Origin: Aureobasidium sp. EXF-3400
Lineage: Eukaryota > Ascomycota > Dothideomycetes > Dothideales > Saccotheciaceae
Assembly (NCBI GenBank): GCA_024195585.1
Contig: SWBL01000184.1
Coordinates: 35,248-99,247 of the forward strand
DNA: 64,000 nt
Reading direction: 5' to 3'
Shown here: positions 1 through 12,385 of the stretch, piece after piece
How the letters are laid out: every line of letters starts with the position of its first letter
Numbering within the stretch: position 1 is the stretch's first letter
The notes under the pieces: generated by a model
What the model was told of the DNA's origin: nothing
The model's database searches: none
What the model saw: only the letters and a program-made list of their open reading frames with translations
Translations under genes and position numbers: made by a program

Positions 1-796
1 TTACCGGGAGGAGTGAGAAGACCCAGTCCGTCAGGGCGTTCATACCGCCGGCGGTGTAGTATCTACTCACGGTTAGTATGATCCGATGGTTTCGAACCTG
101 CGGGCACTTACAAGGGTTGTAATATCGAATCCGACAGGCATGCTTTCCTGGCTTCTTGCATGAAAAAGTCGGTCGGATTACCGCATTGGAAGATAACGAT
201 AAAGGTGAAAGCCACGCCATAAGTGGTGTAGATTCCAGTTGCGATGTATATAGCCTTTCGTTGCCAGGAGAAGTTTTCGGGTATGATTCGAAGGAAGAAG
301 ATAGCGAGGGAGAGCTTGAGAACAACTGTTGTGACAAGATAAAGAGACATGAACCCCATGATGAGCTAAGCTGTCAGTCAGCATGTGGCCATCTATACCA
401 GACTGTATGCATGTAGCTTACACCGAATATTGTGTCGATCAGCCCGAATTGAGCTTTGAGCCCGTTTAACAACGCTGTGCGTGCAGCATCACTCCTCTCG
501 ATGTTCTCAATAGCAATGAGACACGAGCAACAGGCCGTAAACACGCATAGTGTGAGTAGAATTAACCAGTCATCCCAGTGGAATGATCGCATGATAAAAG
601 CTCTTGCGTATACACGCAGGCTCACAGCGAACCAGGCCAGCACAAGGAAAGCTACCGAGACTTGGAACATCGGTAGCAAGGTGTGTCTAAGCTCCAGCAT
701 CCTGGATATGTCGGCGACGTCTATTTCGGTGACACCCAGTGAGGATGCCATCTTGGCTGCGATAGCCTCGCTTGAATCCGACACCGACATTGACAT
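1..796 (-). CDS. SAT4-family (fungal rhodopsin domain) integral membrane protein, 3' part beyond window
   Basis: Multi-pass membrane protein of the fungal rhodopsin-domain family (PF20684, formerly SAT4/DUF3328-like Pth11-related receptors); function in this organism unknown. Exons I read: 422-796, 63-base-offset exon 112-365 and 1-62, joined by introns 366-421 and 63-111 with GTAAGC/GTAAGT donors. The start at 796 is chosen because the sequence upstream of it is leader-like. Family signs are the SLRVYAR...HWDDW segment after the second membrane helix, the FGLIMGFMSLY helix region, the cysteine of the IFQCGNPTDFF loop and the NALTDWVFSLLPV motif in the last visible exon. The remaining helices and cytoplasmic tail lie left of base 1. 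Confidence in family is high; ligand and role cannot be inferred. Confidence 0.85.
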
Positions 797-2949
797 TGGT
801 TCTTCTCGTGAGAAGACAGCGGGGGACCTCAAGGTTATGAGCAGCACCGGTCCGGAAGTTTTTAGCGGTTCATGCGTGAACGTTTGGACGGGATAGAGAG
901 TGGATTTAGTTGATAACCCTGCGTCTAGGCAATGGAAAAGGGGTGAAAAAGAACGTAAGTCACAATCGATATGCAGGAGCGAAGGAAGAGGAAGGAATGT
1001 AGACAATTCAGTGTGAATTGAGAACGGAAAGGGCAGGGACGAGATAGAGCGACGACGGAAAAGAAAAGAACACCAGCCTACTCATACTCTATGTTAGGTC
1101 CGGGCGATCTGGTGGACGAAGCATTTTGATAGATTAAACACGACGACCTCGTGTCAGAGCACTTTTTGAGCAGCTTGATCTGCTTCAGGGTATGCTAGAT
1201 CAAGCAGGGTTTGTACTTCTTGTGAATCGCCGCTACCCCTTTGATCCCGTGCGTCGGTCACACTCGGAGCTTCCCCGCCATGACGCCTTGCTTGAGCAAC
1301 AGCGTGCCTGCGCTATCTCTGTTCTTTGCTCGACGTGCATCAACTGGCGGCGATGGGGTGCATAAGGCGACAGACGGCGGCCACGCGATCCAGCAACGGT
1401 CAACGATACCATTGATACTTCCCTCAACCAGGAGCACCACAACGCACATGTCGAAATTCGTCGCTGCCACAAACCTCGCTTACACGCTCGACAGCATGTA
1501 AGCGTTTGCGGAGACGCCCAAAGCGGTGTGAGCCTACTTCGAGAGATCTTGTATAAAGCAGAAACAACGTCCAATAACGTATCCGGACTTCTGGTAAAGT
1601 GCAGGAAGAAGAGAAGAAGAAAAATCGGAGCCCTTCAAATTTCCAACGCGCCGGCGATGAAACGCGCCGTAGTCTGGGGTAAAGGTTTCTCTCTTCTGCA
1701 CGCATCTCGGCCATACCAACCACCAGGCGCCAACTTGAGTACGGGTCCTGATGTTCTACGTAAACAACTTTATTGTGTTGCACACCGGCACGGTCTTATG
1801 ACTATAGGAGAGGTTCAGGGCTTCGAATATGTTAATCCCACCAGCTAGCTGTTCAGCCGCATCTTATCGATCAACACCCACGTGGTGGGTCTAACCGAAG
1901 ATGCGCCAATCTATAGAGGTGGCCTGACGATATCTCATGATGCCGACATCGAGTGCTTCGGCTGCAGCGCTTAAGATTTTCTGTCGCATACTTGGTGTCG
2001 TCCCCTTCCAGATTTCGGCCATCACACAGTCATGTCTGTACAGCGACTACTACACAGCCCCCGAACAAGTCTGGATCAAGAGACAACCCACGGTCACAGC
2101 AGTATAGATGAACCGCATGATCCATGCTTTTCGGTAGATTGCTAGGCCACTAACGCTTCCCCATATCCGCACGAGTGATCCAGCGACACCAGCCCTCTCC
2201 ATCTCTTGACCGCAACCGTCGTCTTGTAGCCGTCTCCAGCAATTTCCCTCAACTTGCACCACCGACCCTTGTATTAGGCAGGATAACATCACGTTGGTAT
2301 GCTACTCATAGATTTCGATAGATGATTGCCATCATTCTTCTCCAAACCTGACTCGACGTACACGGTCAGTCATCAATTCGCAACTTGCTAAGATTTCCGG
2401 TGGCTGGTAAGGGCGACCAGATCAACAAACGAAGATCTCTTGAGTTTTCGAGGCATATCTCTTGTGGCTTATCAAGTACTTTGGTATTGTGTGTGTGTGC
2501 TAACAACGGCAGTACCCGTCTGACTATCAAGCTTGATTACCTGTCGTCGTTGGTCCAAATAGCTCAGTCCCGTTCAGTTTTGCATAGGCTTTTGAGCAGA
2601 TTCCAAGCCATAAGACAACAGCTAAGCTGTGTCGACACCGGACGTAAAGCTTTCCACGTCAAACTGTCAATTGAGCCTGCGATCCTGGTAATTTATGGCC
2701 AAGGACACAGTCGTGGATACGCCTCAAACACAAGCTCTGCGACCTCATCACTGAACAGGTTTGATCACAACCAAGTACAGTAGTGTCCAGGTAGCTGTGG
2801 AGTCCAATCATCCTTACAATCTTGGATGCGCCTTGCACAAACACGAGAGCGTTGCATGCCCTACGTCAGTGCACTCCAGTAGGGCCCCGGACCGTTCGAC
2901 CACCACCAACGACTGAAGCTGCACCAGGACCGTTCCCTTCGTCGGTATC
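797..2949. other. gene-poor stretch
   Basis: No open frame here shows a recognisable domain, a credible exon chain or protein-like composition over more than about 80 residues. Bases 797-1100 presumably hold the promoter of the SAT4-type gene. A minus-strand frame at 2050-2292 has a hydrophobic end but no family resemblance I can name. I see no repeats or mobile-element ends. Confidence 0.5.
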
Positions 2950-3689
2950 TCAAATCGTTGGACGGACCCGGAAGCCGGTGCAGGTGAACAACAAGGATCC
3001 GGTACTTATATAACGGTCGAGCACGGCTGGGTTTCGAGAAAAGAAGTCCGCATCTTGCTCAAGGTAACTGCATACCAATATGCATATAGAGTTTATTCGT
3101 GCTTCGAGCAAGGTGCCTTGTACCCATGCTTGGCTGTCGGCTCCTATTCGCGAGAAATCTACCATGGCTTTGTCAGTGTCCCAGCCAGCCTCGATTGCCT
3201 CACGCCATACATCTTGCTCGTTAATCGGAGCCATATCGCTGGGAATACGTGATCTGTTGTTGGGGCTCACCAAGAACAGACAACCCTCGCTGGTGGTTGC
3301 AACCGATATCCCTGCGGGAAAGGCCGATATTTCTATCTCGTAGAAGTTTTGACTCTGGTCAACATGCCTTCACAAGAGCAAATGACCAGGTTCTCGTATC
3401 ACTGCAGCTATCTTCTTGAAGCCGTGTTTTGGATCATGTCGTAGATCGGGACTTCGCCATTCATAGTAAAATCCGGGAAGTAGTCTTTCTTGCTGATGCT
3501 TTTGTCAGAGATATCTGGTGGGCTGGGAACCTTGAGATGAATATCAAGTAAATTCGTGAGGTCTTGAGATGTTGAAGAGATTACTGACGTGGAGTCTGCG
3601 TAGCGACTCATGAGGGTGACAGCCGTATGACCTCGCTCGGAGGATGCGGTTCGCTGACCAATGGATATTTTGAAACTCGAGTGAGTCAA
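2950..3689 (-). pseudogene. probable broken protein-coding gene, family unknown
   Basis: Reading the minus strand, one frame stays protein-like from about 3500 to 2950 (for example residues FYYEWRSPDLRHDPKHGF, then AGWDTDKAMVDFSR), but is interrupted by a TGA at 3370-3372. The upstream portion (3408-3689) is in another frame, so either a short intron or a frameshift lies around 3490-3600. A GTAATC...CTGACAAAAG pair near 3590-3500 could be an intron, but I find no intron that removes the TGA. The TGA could be a CGA to TGA change, as repeat-induced point mutation would produce, but a single change proves nothing. I do not recognise the family. Alternative: a live gene with an unusual splice, or chance open frames. 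Confidence 0.3.
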
Positions 3690-4471
3690 TTTCTTTCGAA
3701 GCTGTGTTCACTTACTCCTCCCCACGTGCAAAGGGTTGTTACGCAGTAGCCATAGAATGTACAACTTCATCGACAAACTTGAGGCCTCGACTGAGACTCC
3801 CCAATTTGTTGGCTGTCTATAGACCGGTCTATCATCTAGAAAGAACAATGTATTTCAACGGCTTTCTCATCATAAGAGAGGATGGGAGATAAACTTTAGC
3901 ATCCTTCCCATCCTGGGTTTACGAAAGTCAAGGCGCTTACAGAAGGCATGATATTCTCTAGATTCAAGATATAGCCAAAGAGAACCAAGAACGGCCAGCT
4001 TCTCGATGGATAATGTTCCTATCTCTCGAGACTATTCCTTTTGTGCATTTTGATTGTCACACGTGCTATACAAGTCGAGGAAGTGGGGGCAATCGCGGGG
4101 TAGGCTCGGAAACCATTCCCCGGCCACACCTCAACCGTCCTTGCCTTACCCGTACTTTCCACCTTCGTCCAGGAATTGGCATCCGAGCCTGCGTCACTTT
4201 GTAAGACAGAAGCAGATCTTGACGTCCCTCTTCCAGCAGGAAAATCACATTGGCAACTCTATTGTAGCTGATTGATGACTACGGAGTACACCCCGTACAA
4301 ACGACAACCCCGTAAAGGTCAACCAAACGCCGACGCAAGCCGACGCAAGCATCAAGGAACGACGATACCTTTAGTGCCGCCTTTCGACAACTAGGCACCC
4401 TAATCGATTCGACTCTCGCCCGAACATGCTGCTATGACAGGATAACATAACCCTGAGCAGATCATACCATT
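3690..4471. other. intergenic, promoter side of Zn2Cys6 gene
   Basis: No coding sequence supported. It contains a perfect 10-base tandem duplication at 4331-4350, annotated separately, and lies directly upstream of the regulator that starts at 4472. Confidence 0.6.
4331..4350. repeat. tandem decanucleotide duplication
   Basis: The unit cgacgcaagc occurs twice back to back about 120 bases before the start codon of the Zn2Cys6 gene. It could be a pair of regulator-binding half-sites or a simple slippage product; the sequence alone does not decide. Confidence 0.7.
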
Positions 4472-7076
4472 ATGGGGGATTCGGAGAAGAACAGCAACAA
4501 GGCGGTCCGGAAGAACGCTTCCAATGCATGCAAGGGCTGCCGGGAGAGTAAGACAAAGGTGTGTACCGAGTGTTAAGTATCTGGTTCTGATACGAGCTGG
4601 CCACATTATTGACACGTGACAGTGTGATAATCAACAGCCTTGCAGTGGTTGCTCCAAGAAGGAGAGAGAATGCGTTTATGATTCTAGAGATGACAAAAGA
4701 CGGTAAGACTAACCATATTGCAAGCGCTTACATCAGTCTTCTTGATTCCACATGATTTTTCTTGCCCATACATACTGAAGCTGATTCTCAATAGAGTACA
4801 ACTTCGCACCGCGGTTCATATTCTCGTCCGACGGGTACATCAACTCAGCAAAGTCATCGTCGAAGCAGATAAAGAGATTCCCCCATTGAATCCCGATGAT
4901 GAAGGATTTCTTGAACGGGTACTGGGCACTCTCGGTCTCTCAGATGTTCCACCCTATGAGTCCTCGGCCAATCAGAGCAGCAAGATACCTGGCCACCTTG
5001 TCTCCAAACCGCAGACCTTCACACCTGAGACTTCACATTCACCATCAGTAGGCCCTCCTATCTCGGTTGAAGCTACTACTTCATCTCCAAACGTCGTTCC
5101 GGATACCACCTCTACAGAAGTTCAGCCCCGAAGGTCAGACTTCAACGACGTTGCCAGGATAATGACTAGTATGCATGATACGACGACGACACAACCTCCA
5201 GGCACCAATATGAGCAACAGCATGATTCCGGGTGCAGACCACATATCACCAGACTGGCCATTCCCGACCTTGGATAATATGCTCAACTTCGATCTGTTCG
5301 ACCCTGGCGATCTTTCTTTACATTTCTTGACCGAGCCACCATCGAATATACCACCAACACTCCAACAAGAGCCCGCTCCTACCCATCAGATCGAACAGAT
5401 GCCACGTAGACAAGAAGATAGCACTTCGGATCCCGGAGACGAAGAAAACACCGAATTGGTCGACCAACTATCCGCTCGTCTGGGCTCCCTCCGCTTAGCC
5501 CCAGATGGGAAGCTAAGGTACTTTGGTACTGCGTCAAACCTCCATCTGACGGACAATCAAACCAGGTCAAGCGAGAACTTCATGCTGCATACGCCGTCCA
5601 GAGTCAATGTCCAAAGCCTACTTGAAGTCGCCGATCTGAGTCAAGTGGTAGATATACAACTCGAGGGCCACCTTCTTCGACTTTTCTTCACCTGGCATAA
5701 CCCTAGTAGTTACATCGTGGACGAAGATGTCTTCTATATGGCCAGACAGAGTTGGTTCAACACTGGTGTTCAGAACAGCTACTACAATGATGTGTTGAAA
5801 GACGCGATGTATGTTCATTCAAAAGTATTCAAACAAAGAGGAAAGGACTGATCCGAAGTGCTTCAGGTGTGCAATTGGTGCTTCTTTTGGTAGCCATTCC
5901 AACTTGTCACTTATTACTTATCCTAGGTCGATGCCACAGTTCTTCTCGGACCGAGCGAAAATCCTGCTGGACTCTCACCTTGACAGTCCGTGTGTGGCCA
6001 CTGTACAAGCACTTACGGTACTCGCGAGCTATGAAGAGTCATGCCAGAACATTGCTCGAGGCTGGCTCTTTGGGGGGATGGCAATGAGAATAGCATTCGA
6101 TCTTGGCCTCCACATCGACAGTGCAAACTATGTGGCTCAAGGTGTATTGACAATAGCGGAAGCTCGCGCGAGACAAGTAGCTTTCTGGGGCTGCTATCTT
6201 TCAAATCTTCTTTGGAGTTTTCATCTCGGTCGACCCTTCTCACTAGACGACGGCGAAGTCACCGTTCCGAAGCCCGATCCAAACACTCCACCATCAAATC
6301 CTTTATGGCAACCCTACTCCGTTCCTTCGCTCCAGTTGGCATCTGACACCATGCAACGGAGCCCTATTCAGTTACCAGACATCACGCCTCAAATCTTCCA
6401 CCACTGGCTTTTCCTTTGCCAGAATATTGCCGTTGTAGGCCACGCACTTTACTCCCACAGGTCAGTATCAAAACCAGCACTGCAAGAACTATGCGAAGAA
6501 ACAACAGATGAGTTGTTCCACTGGAAGGATTCTCTCCCCCCGCATCTCCAAATCGATACTGCGGACACCGAAACAGTCAGATTGCCACAACTGCTCATGC
6601 TGCACATGGAATATCACCACCTGCAAATATTCCTGCACAGACCGTGGACAAGCTCGCAATTACAGCCAAGTCCTTCTCAAGGAGCTGGCGTGCACCATGC
6701 TCGCCATATTTGCGCTACCTCTGCGACAGAAATCGCTCGACTTCTACGCATCTATGAAACACAGTACTCTTTCCGCTTCATCAATGTCGAGATTATCCGT
6801 ATACTTTCTTCTGCAGCACTGATTTTGATCTTTGCTACTGTGCCGTTGCCGCATAGAGAGGTTGATGTCGAGATGACCGGATATTTGAATACCTGTTTTA
6901 GAGCTCTGGAAGACTTGGGTGGAAGATATGATTCGGCCAAGGAGACGAGGTGTACGCTGTTGGCCATACAAAGAAGATGGAATGATTTATATGGTAGGAA
7001 TACGGGACAAAAGAGAGGTCCCACCACAAGGGGCTCAACCGGTCAAGGCAAGAGGGTCAGAGCTACACCGTTGTAG
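4472..7076 (+). CDS. Zn(II)2Cys6 transcription factor with fungal-specific regulatory domain
   Basis: Predicted nuclear DNA-binding regulator of 796 residues. Exons: 4472-4558, 4623-4702, 4795-5808, 5867-7076. The zinc cluster uses Cys20, Cys23, Cys30, Cys36, Cys39 and Cys46 (ACKGCRESKTK then CDNQQPCSGCSKKEREC), and the first intron falls between its second and third cysteines. A linker-coiled coil with RRVHQLSKVIVEAD follows, then a long Ser/Thr/Pro-rich stretch. The PF04082 middle-homology domain starts about residue 320 and includes AMCAIGASFG, the ATVQALTVLASYEE helix and GGMAMRIAFDLGLHID. The C-terminus is basic (GKRVRATPL), a possible nuclear signal. The layout resembles NirA/NIT4-type regulators, but no target can be assigned. 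It is convergent with the C2H2 gene, with 270 bases between the stops. Confidence 0.9.
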
Positions 7077-7346
7077 CATGTAATCGTCACGGAGCTATGT
7101 TGTGCTAGATTCTAGAGGACTTGTAGCATCTCCAGATCTCTAGACATGGAAAACAGAAGTTGTTTGGGAAGCTGAATTTGCTTTTCAAGCAAGTAAGATT
7201 TGTCTGAAGCCAACAGTAGAACGCCAGATCGTATCACCTCACCATGCTGTAGATCTTCTTGCTTTGCATCTTGCATCCTTATTGGCATCTAACATTATCC
7301 GTGTCCTTGCCGCTTTTCACCATAAACGCGACCCCAGGAATGAATC

Positions 7347-9077
7347 CTAACAACCGCCTATGCCCTTCCATAGATTCCCACACTCGCTGATGTCTTTCCA
7401 CAAATCCTCACGCTTGATGAAGCCACAGCTCTCACTTTCGAGGTGTGCAAGCAACTCGGTGAAAGAAGTCATGAATTTTGCCTTGCAGCGCTCGACCTCG
7501 TTCGGGCAACGGTAAAGGTGTGCTTCGGTTGTGGTATCAGAAGGCTGTAGGGTTATGATCCCGTCAGGGTCGTGTTGGCGATAGTGACGATGAACACTAC
7601 TGCGGTTCAAATCCCGGCGTTGTTGACAAGACGATGTTTCCAGGTGCTCAGAGACCTCCCAGACTGCGTTGAAGCTGGAACGACAGAATGGACAGCTGAG
7701 GATACTGGGTCTCATGACAGGTTCTGTTTGCTGGGATTTGATCTCGCTTAACGAGAAATTCGGGCTGTCGTTGGTCGAAGCACGAGTTTTGGCAACGACC
7801 TCAAGGAGTGTATCCAAGAACTGCTTGGCCATGGCCTCGTCCTCAAATATGCAAAAGTGAGAGTCGACCTCATCCTCTTTTCCAGGAACATTCAACTGCA
7901 CTATTCTGGCCTTCCTGACGGTATACAAGGTGGCATCAAGCGGGACGTTGAAGTTCATACAAATCTTGCCGGACTTGTCGGCCAGCATCAGGATATGCAG
8001 TAGAGCAGTTGTCTTGCATTGGAGGATACGGATGAGACCTGCGCCGTGTTTGATCCATTCGGGCTTGTTACTCTCATCCATCAACAACTTCCTGCCATCG
8101 CAGCGTGCTTCGTGGATGACATGGAACCCGGCAACCTCGTCTGCAGTCAAAGCGGTGGAATGTTCTTGCGTGGGATCGATGGGCGTGGTGGCTCGAGATG
8201 AAGCGGCCGAAACGTAGACGGATGACGGCGCAGGGCGAGGAATTTCGGCTTGAGTAGCTTGGTCGCGGTAGATGGGTCGCACGACCACTTGGATACTATT
8301 GTTGGCAGGTCTGGAGCCAGCTCTATAATCAGACAATCTCAGTTCTTCGAAAGAGAAGGCCTGGTGCGGGCGCATAAAGGTGATGGAGTGGCAGTGCAAC
8401 ATCGCCGAGGAAGAGTTGTCCCTCTCGATGTATGCCTTGAAAGGAATACAAGTTGTGCAAGGCTTCACAAGCTGAGAATCGGACAGCCTATCGCTGACAG
8501 TCTGAGTAGTGATAACAGCTGGAGTTGCTGTGACTGGTGGGGTGGCAGAAATGGGTCGGACAAGCGTTGTGTTGACAATAGAGTCAAGACGTGGTGCCCC
8601 ATGAAGATCTGTGGCTGGCACAGAGGAATATGGAGTTGCGACTAGCGGAGCAGCAGTATTGACAGGGGCAGGTCGTGTAATAGGAACTGATCTGACAGGT
8701 GTGACAGAGGCGATATGGATGGGATCAGCGCGTGTGTGGATAGGCGAGTTCATGTGCTGATACAGGTCGAGGGGCTTTTGAAAATAGCGGTCGCAGCTGG
8801 TGCAATACGGCAATGACCTGTGATCCAGAGCGTCCATATGTTGTTCCGCTGCGTGCTTGTTGACAAAGCGTCTCTCGCAAGTATCGCATGTGTCAGTATA
8901 CCAGTGGCCTAGAGCTGTCATGTGTTGATTGCAGCCATCTTGTGAGTTAGAAGTACGATCACATCTGTCGCACTCGAACTCATCCTCTTCGTGCCAGTGA
9001 TCCAAGGCGTCCATATGTTGCCTAGCTGCAACCCACGAGCCAAACCAGCGGTCGCATGTCCCGCACGCGTGGCTCAT
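7347..9077 (-). CDS. C2H2 zinc-finger protein with four N-terminal fingers
   Basis: Uninterrupted 576-residue protein, role unknown, probably nucleic-acid binding. Four fingers fill residues 5-115, each of the form C-x2-C-x12-H-x5-H. The first is Cys5, Cys8, His21, His27, and three fingers share the H-M-[DT]-A-L-[DG]-H ending. The wide H-x5-H spacing is that of the U1/JAZ type, which often contacts RNA or double-stranded RNA. A Pro/Thr/Val-rich linker (about 120-210) precedes a globular part near residues 330-440. Two more cysteine pairs with histidines sit in the last 120 residues (CPFCRSSFNAVWEVSEHLE and a CPNEVERCKAKF segment). Fungal proteins with this layout are common and uncharacterised. 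Confidence 0.85.
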   Translation of the reverse strand: MSHACGTCDRWFGSWVAARQHMDALDHWHEEDEFECDRCDRTSNSQDGCNQHMTALGHWYTDTCDTCERRFVNKHAAEQHMDALDHRSLPYCTSCDRYFQKPLDLYQHMNSPIHTRADPIHIASVTPVRSVPITRPAPVNTAAPLVATPYSSVPATDLHGAPRLDSIVNTTLVRPISATPPVTATPAVITTQTVSDRLSDSQLVKPCTTCIPFKAYIERDNSSSAMLHCHSITFMRPHQAFSFEELRLSDYRAGSRPANNSIQVVVRPIYRDQATQAEIPRPAPSSVYVSAASSRATTPIDPTQEHSTALTADEVAGFHVIHEARCDGRKLLMDESNKPEWIKHGAGLIRILQCKTTALLHILMLADKSGKICMNFNVPLDATLYTVRKARIVQLNVPGKEDEVDSHFCIFEDEAMAKQFLDTLLEVVAKTRASTNDSPNFSLSEIKSQQTEPVMRPSILSCPFCRSSFNAVWEVSEHLETSSCQQRRDLNRSSVHRHYRQHDPDGIITLQPSDTTTEAHLYRCPNEVERCKAKFMTSFTELLAHLESESCGFIKREDLWKDISECGNLWKGIGGC

Positions 9078-9630
9078 ATTGATGTTGACCTGTTTGTGAC
9101 GGTCAGAGCAACCAAGAGATACGGCTTGTGCGAGCGATGATCACAGTGATTGTTGATTGCGCGAAGAACAGGGGTGTGAAGCGAGGTGCTGTGTAGAGAA
9201 GGGGAGGCAGAAGGATTGGCGAGCCAAACAAAAGCGTAGTGATCGCAGCTGCTTTCGAAAGTAGGCGTTGGCGAGTGAGACCGCACCTTCCCTGACAACT
9301 CCAATGCGCGTGATTTGCTGGCAACGTCGTGACCTCGTCAATTCTGCCGCTCGAAACTTGCACAACAGCAAATCTCCCTCATGGCAAGTCTGTCATCGTT
9401 TGCTTCATCAGAGTCAGGAGTTGCTTGTCATCTGGTCTTACCTCCAGTCGTGACATACATGTCTGATCAGATGTTGGTTTGAGAGGTGAAGAAGCCATGA
9501 AGAGAACTCGACAATACATTGAGACATATTATATTTACATACAGATTAGACATAGACAGTGCCTATGAGTAAAGGCATCCACCCAGTTGTTGCATCCAGA
9601 TACTGGCTTGAGGATCTACATCGTCCAAGA
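9078..9630. other. intergenic between C2H2 promoter and OPT 3' end
   Basis: Holds the promoter and leader of the C2H2 gene and the 3' end of the OPT transcript. No coding sequence or repeat is supported. Confidence 0.6.
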
Positions 9631-12385
9631 TTACCACTTCCAGGACCCCTTGGCTGGACCAAAGATCTCGCCATCAGCAACCACCTTTCTAGAGTTAGCA
9701 GTACCGCCGGTACCATCCAGAGTGTTGGAGATAATGGTAGTGCCCCAGTAGTCAGGCATGGCGGCGCCTGGAAGCTGGACACAGAAGAAGAGGATGATGG
9801 CGCAGAGCGCAAGACCAACGTCCCAAGCAGCGGAAGTGATGTAGTTGTACTCCATCCACCAACCGCGGTATCTGTTACGAATGTATTTGTTGAAAGCCCA
9901 ACCGACCAGGGCCCAAGAAAGCTGTCAAAGAGGTTAGCACAATATCCACATCGCCTCAAGAGTTGGAGGAACTTACGATGTTCATAGCCGAGTAGGGAGG
10001 AACGTAACTGAAGCAGGCAAAGATCAAGGGCATGCTGATCTTGCGAATCAGCGACATCTTAGGGAACGCGCGAGCAAGACCGTAAACCAAGAAGGGAGAC
10101 AGGAATCCGGCGACCCAGAAGTATTGAAGGCTCTGGTAAACGGCACCAGAAGAGAAGATGTGCTTAGGTCCAATAGCGCCCCAGATGACGGATGCATTAT
10201 AGAATGTCTTGATGGAAGCGCATGTGAAGGATCCTTGTGCTGCTTTGGTGCAGACACCCTTGATAGTACCCATGGCCCACTCGACAGTAGCAAGCTGGCA
10301 GAGACAGGACCAGACGGTGGCAACAAGTTGGGCCATGAACATGGTTCGCTGAGGCACATGCATGTAGTGACCAAGCTTCAGATCTTGACAGAAGTAAAGT
10401 GCCTGAGTCATGACAATGTATCCAAAAGTCTTGAACATCATCATGGCGATGGGGTGGCCAGGCTGAATGTAACCGATGATGAATTCGGTGAAAACGTTGA
10501 GACCAAGTTGAATGTTGGTGAAAGCCTGGATCATACCGATAGGAATCGTGAAGACAGTGGCGATGATGAGCGAAAGAAGGACAGAATACCACTTCATTCC
10601 AGTAGGGAATGCGAGTGCCGACACGAAGGCGAATGCGGTCATGACAGCCAATAGAGCAAGATACCACCAAGTAGGCACAAGTCTGTACTTGCGCATGATC
10701 TTCATGTGGATATCATCAAGCTCTCCCTTGGACGACTTCAAACGGCGCCAGATTTCGGGACCATGGAAGAGGTAAGTGTGGCTGACAAGGGCAGCAATAC
10801 TGGCAAAACTCATACCATAGGTGAGGGCGAAAGCAGTAGAGAGCATCAGAGGCGAGTATGCCTCGTACGCGGCGGGGTCAACGGTATGCTCGGGGGTAAG
10901 GATTCTCGAGATGTTGTAGGTTGCTCCAGTGTTGTCAAAGATACCATTCTGCGAGATGGGCAGATATTCACCATACCAGACGTTACTGTATTGTAGAGCA
11001 GGCACAACAAGCCAACCGAAGAAGACGATTCCAATTCCGGTATTGGCAAGCGCATGCCATGGAGCAAGCAAAGGACTGTTGTAGAAGGAATTGATCTGAG
11101 CCCAGTCAAGAGTGAATCCGGTGAAGGGGAAGCCCAAGGAGACGCCGGTCTGCTGACCGAATAGCTGGTTGACAATGACGTTGTTGGGTTTGGCCCAGGT
11201 GACCCAGGCAAAGTAGCTGAAGGCGGGGATGATGAAGTCGGGGAACCAAGACCAGACGAACATGGCAGTCATCATGATCATGAACCACTTGTAACGACTG
11301 ATCGACCAGCCATTGGTAGTTGCGGGATCAGCCCTGCTGTGATCGTGCAAGGCGTACATGAAACCTACATTGACCAAAGCACCAGGCCAGATCATAGCGG
11401 CGGGCTCGACGAGGAACTTGCGAACGGATCCGGCAAGACCGAAGCCGAGACACTGAGTAGACAAAGCGAACAGAGTGTTGAAACCCCAGCCGAACTGGCT
11501 AGTATCGAAGTGGTAGAACTTCTTCAACGTTACGACGGTGTCTACAAAATATCAGTACTGATTCCGAATGCCGTGTGAGACATAGCGACGATAATAACGC
11601 ACCAACGAAGTAGCCGGCACCACCACCGAAAGCGGCGTTGGACATAGCGACGATAATGACGTGTTCCTTGACGTTGAAAGGACCAGGGTTGAGGTTGGCC
11701 TTCATTCCAAAGAGAGAGATTTCCTTGTTAGGAAGAGACTTCGCCCATGCGATACCGATGGGATAGGAGATAAGTTGTACGACGTAAGGACCGATGGAGA
11801 TGTTTGGGTAACGCAGCAGGAACAGTGCGTTGAGCGATGAGCATACAGTGGTCATGATGAGACCGATAGTCCATGCTCTGATGGTATTTGCGGGCACATC
11901 TTCGTCGTAGTTTCTCACGACAGCGCGGACCTTGGTAAATGTTAGCTATGGCAGTCCGGATGATGGGAAGTACTTACTTCAGGGTAAGGCGAATCTTCGA
12001 TCATAGCACCAACCAACTGTGCCTCTCCCTTCAAATCATGAGCACCGGTGGCAGCATCAACCATCTCGATGGCTTCATCCGACTACGAACACATCAGCAT
12101 GCTTACATTTTCCTACTAGAATCTCGTACTCACCATATTGGGATCCCACATGTGGTCTCTCTTGAAGGCCTTGAGGCGCTGATTGGCCTCGACTTCGGTG
12201 ATGTCGCGAACATCGCCCACCAGAACCTCTTCCGGGACTCCATGGTCGGGACCGAGTTTACTGCTGCTGCCGACATCCTTGGTTTGACTGTCAAGTCTAG
12301 AGATTTCGTTGACCGTGATAGGTTCTTCTTGGTTGGTGTTTGACCTCTTGAAGCCAAACCTCTTACCAATGCCTTTGGACGACAT
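9631..12385 (-). CDS. oligopeptide transporter (OPT family)
   Basis: Proton-coupled plasma-membrane carrier of the OPT family (PF03169), which imports tetra/pentapeptides, glutathione or metal chelates; the substrate here is unknown. Five exons: 12134-12385, 11978-12082, 11603-11930, 9977-11541, 9631-9921, giving 846 residues, normal for the family. The signature LNPGPFNVKEHV sits at the end of exon 3, followed by AAFGGGAGYFVDTVV across the intron. Many hydrophobic helices follow, with family motifs such as IGMIQAFTNIQ and GYIVMTQALYFCQDLKLGHYMH. The N-terminus is a polar cytosolic segment of about 120 residues. All introns keep frame and have GT-AG ends. Decayed OPT fragments lie at 18583-19094 on the other strand. 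Confidence 0.93.

Noticed and set aside
1424..1783. 119-codon minus-strand frame
   Set aside because: Contains a run of phenylalanines from a simple repeat and no protein-like features; competing frames cover the same bases.
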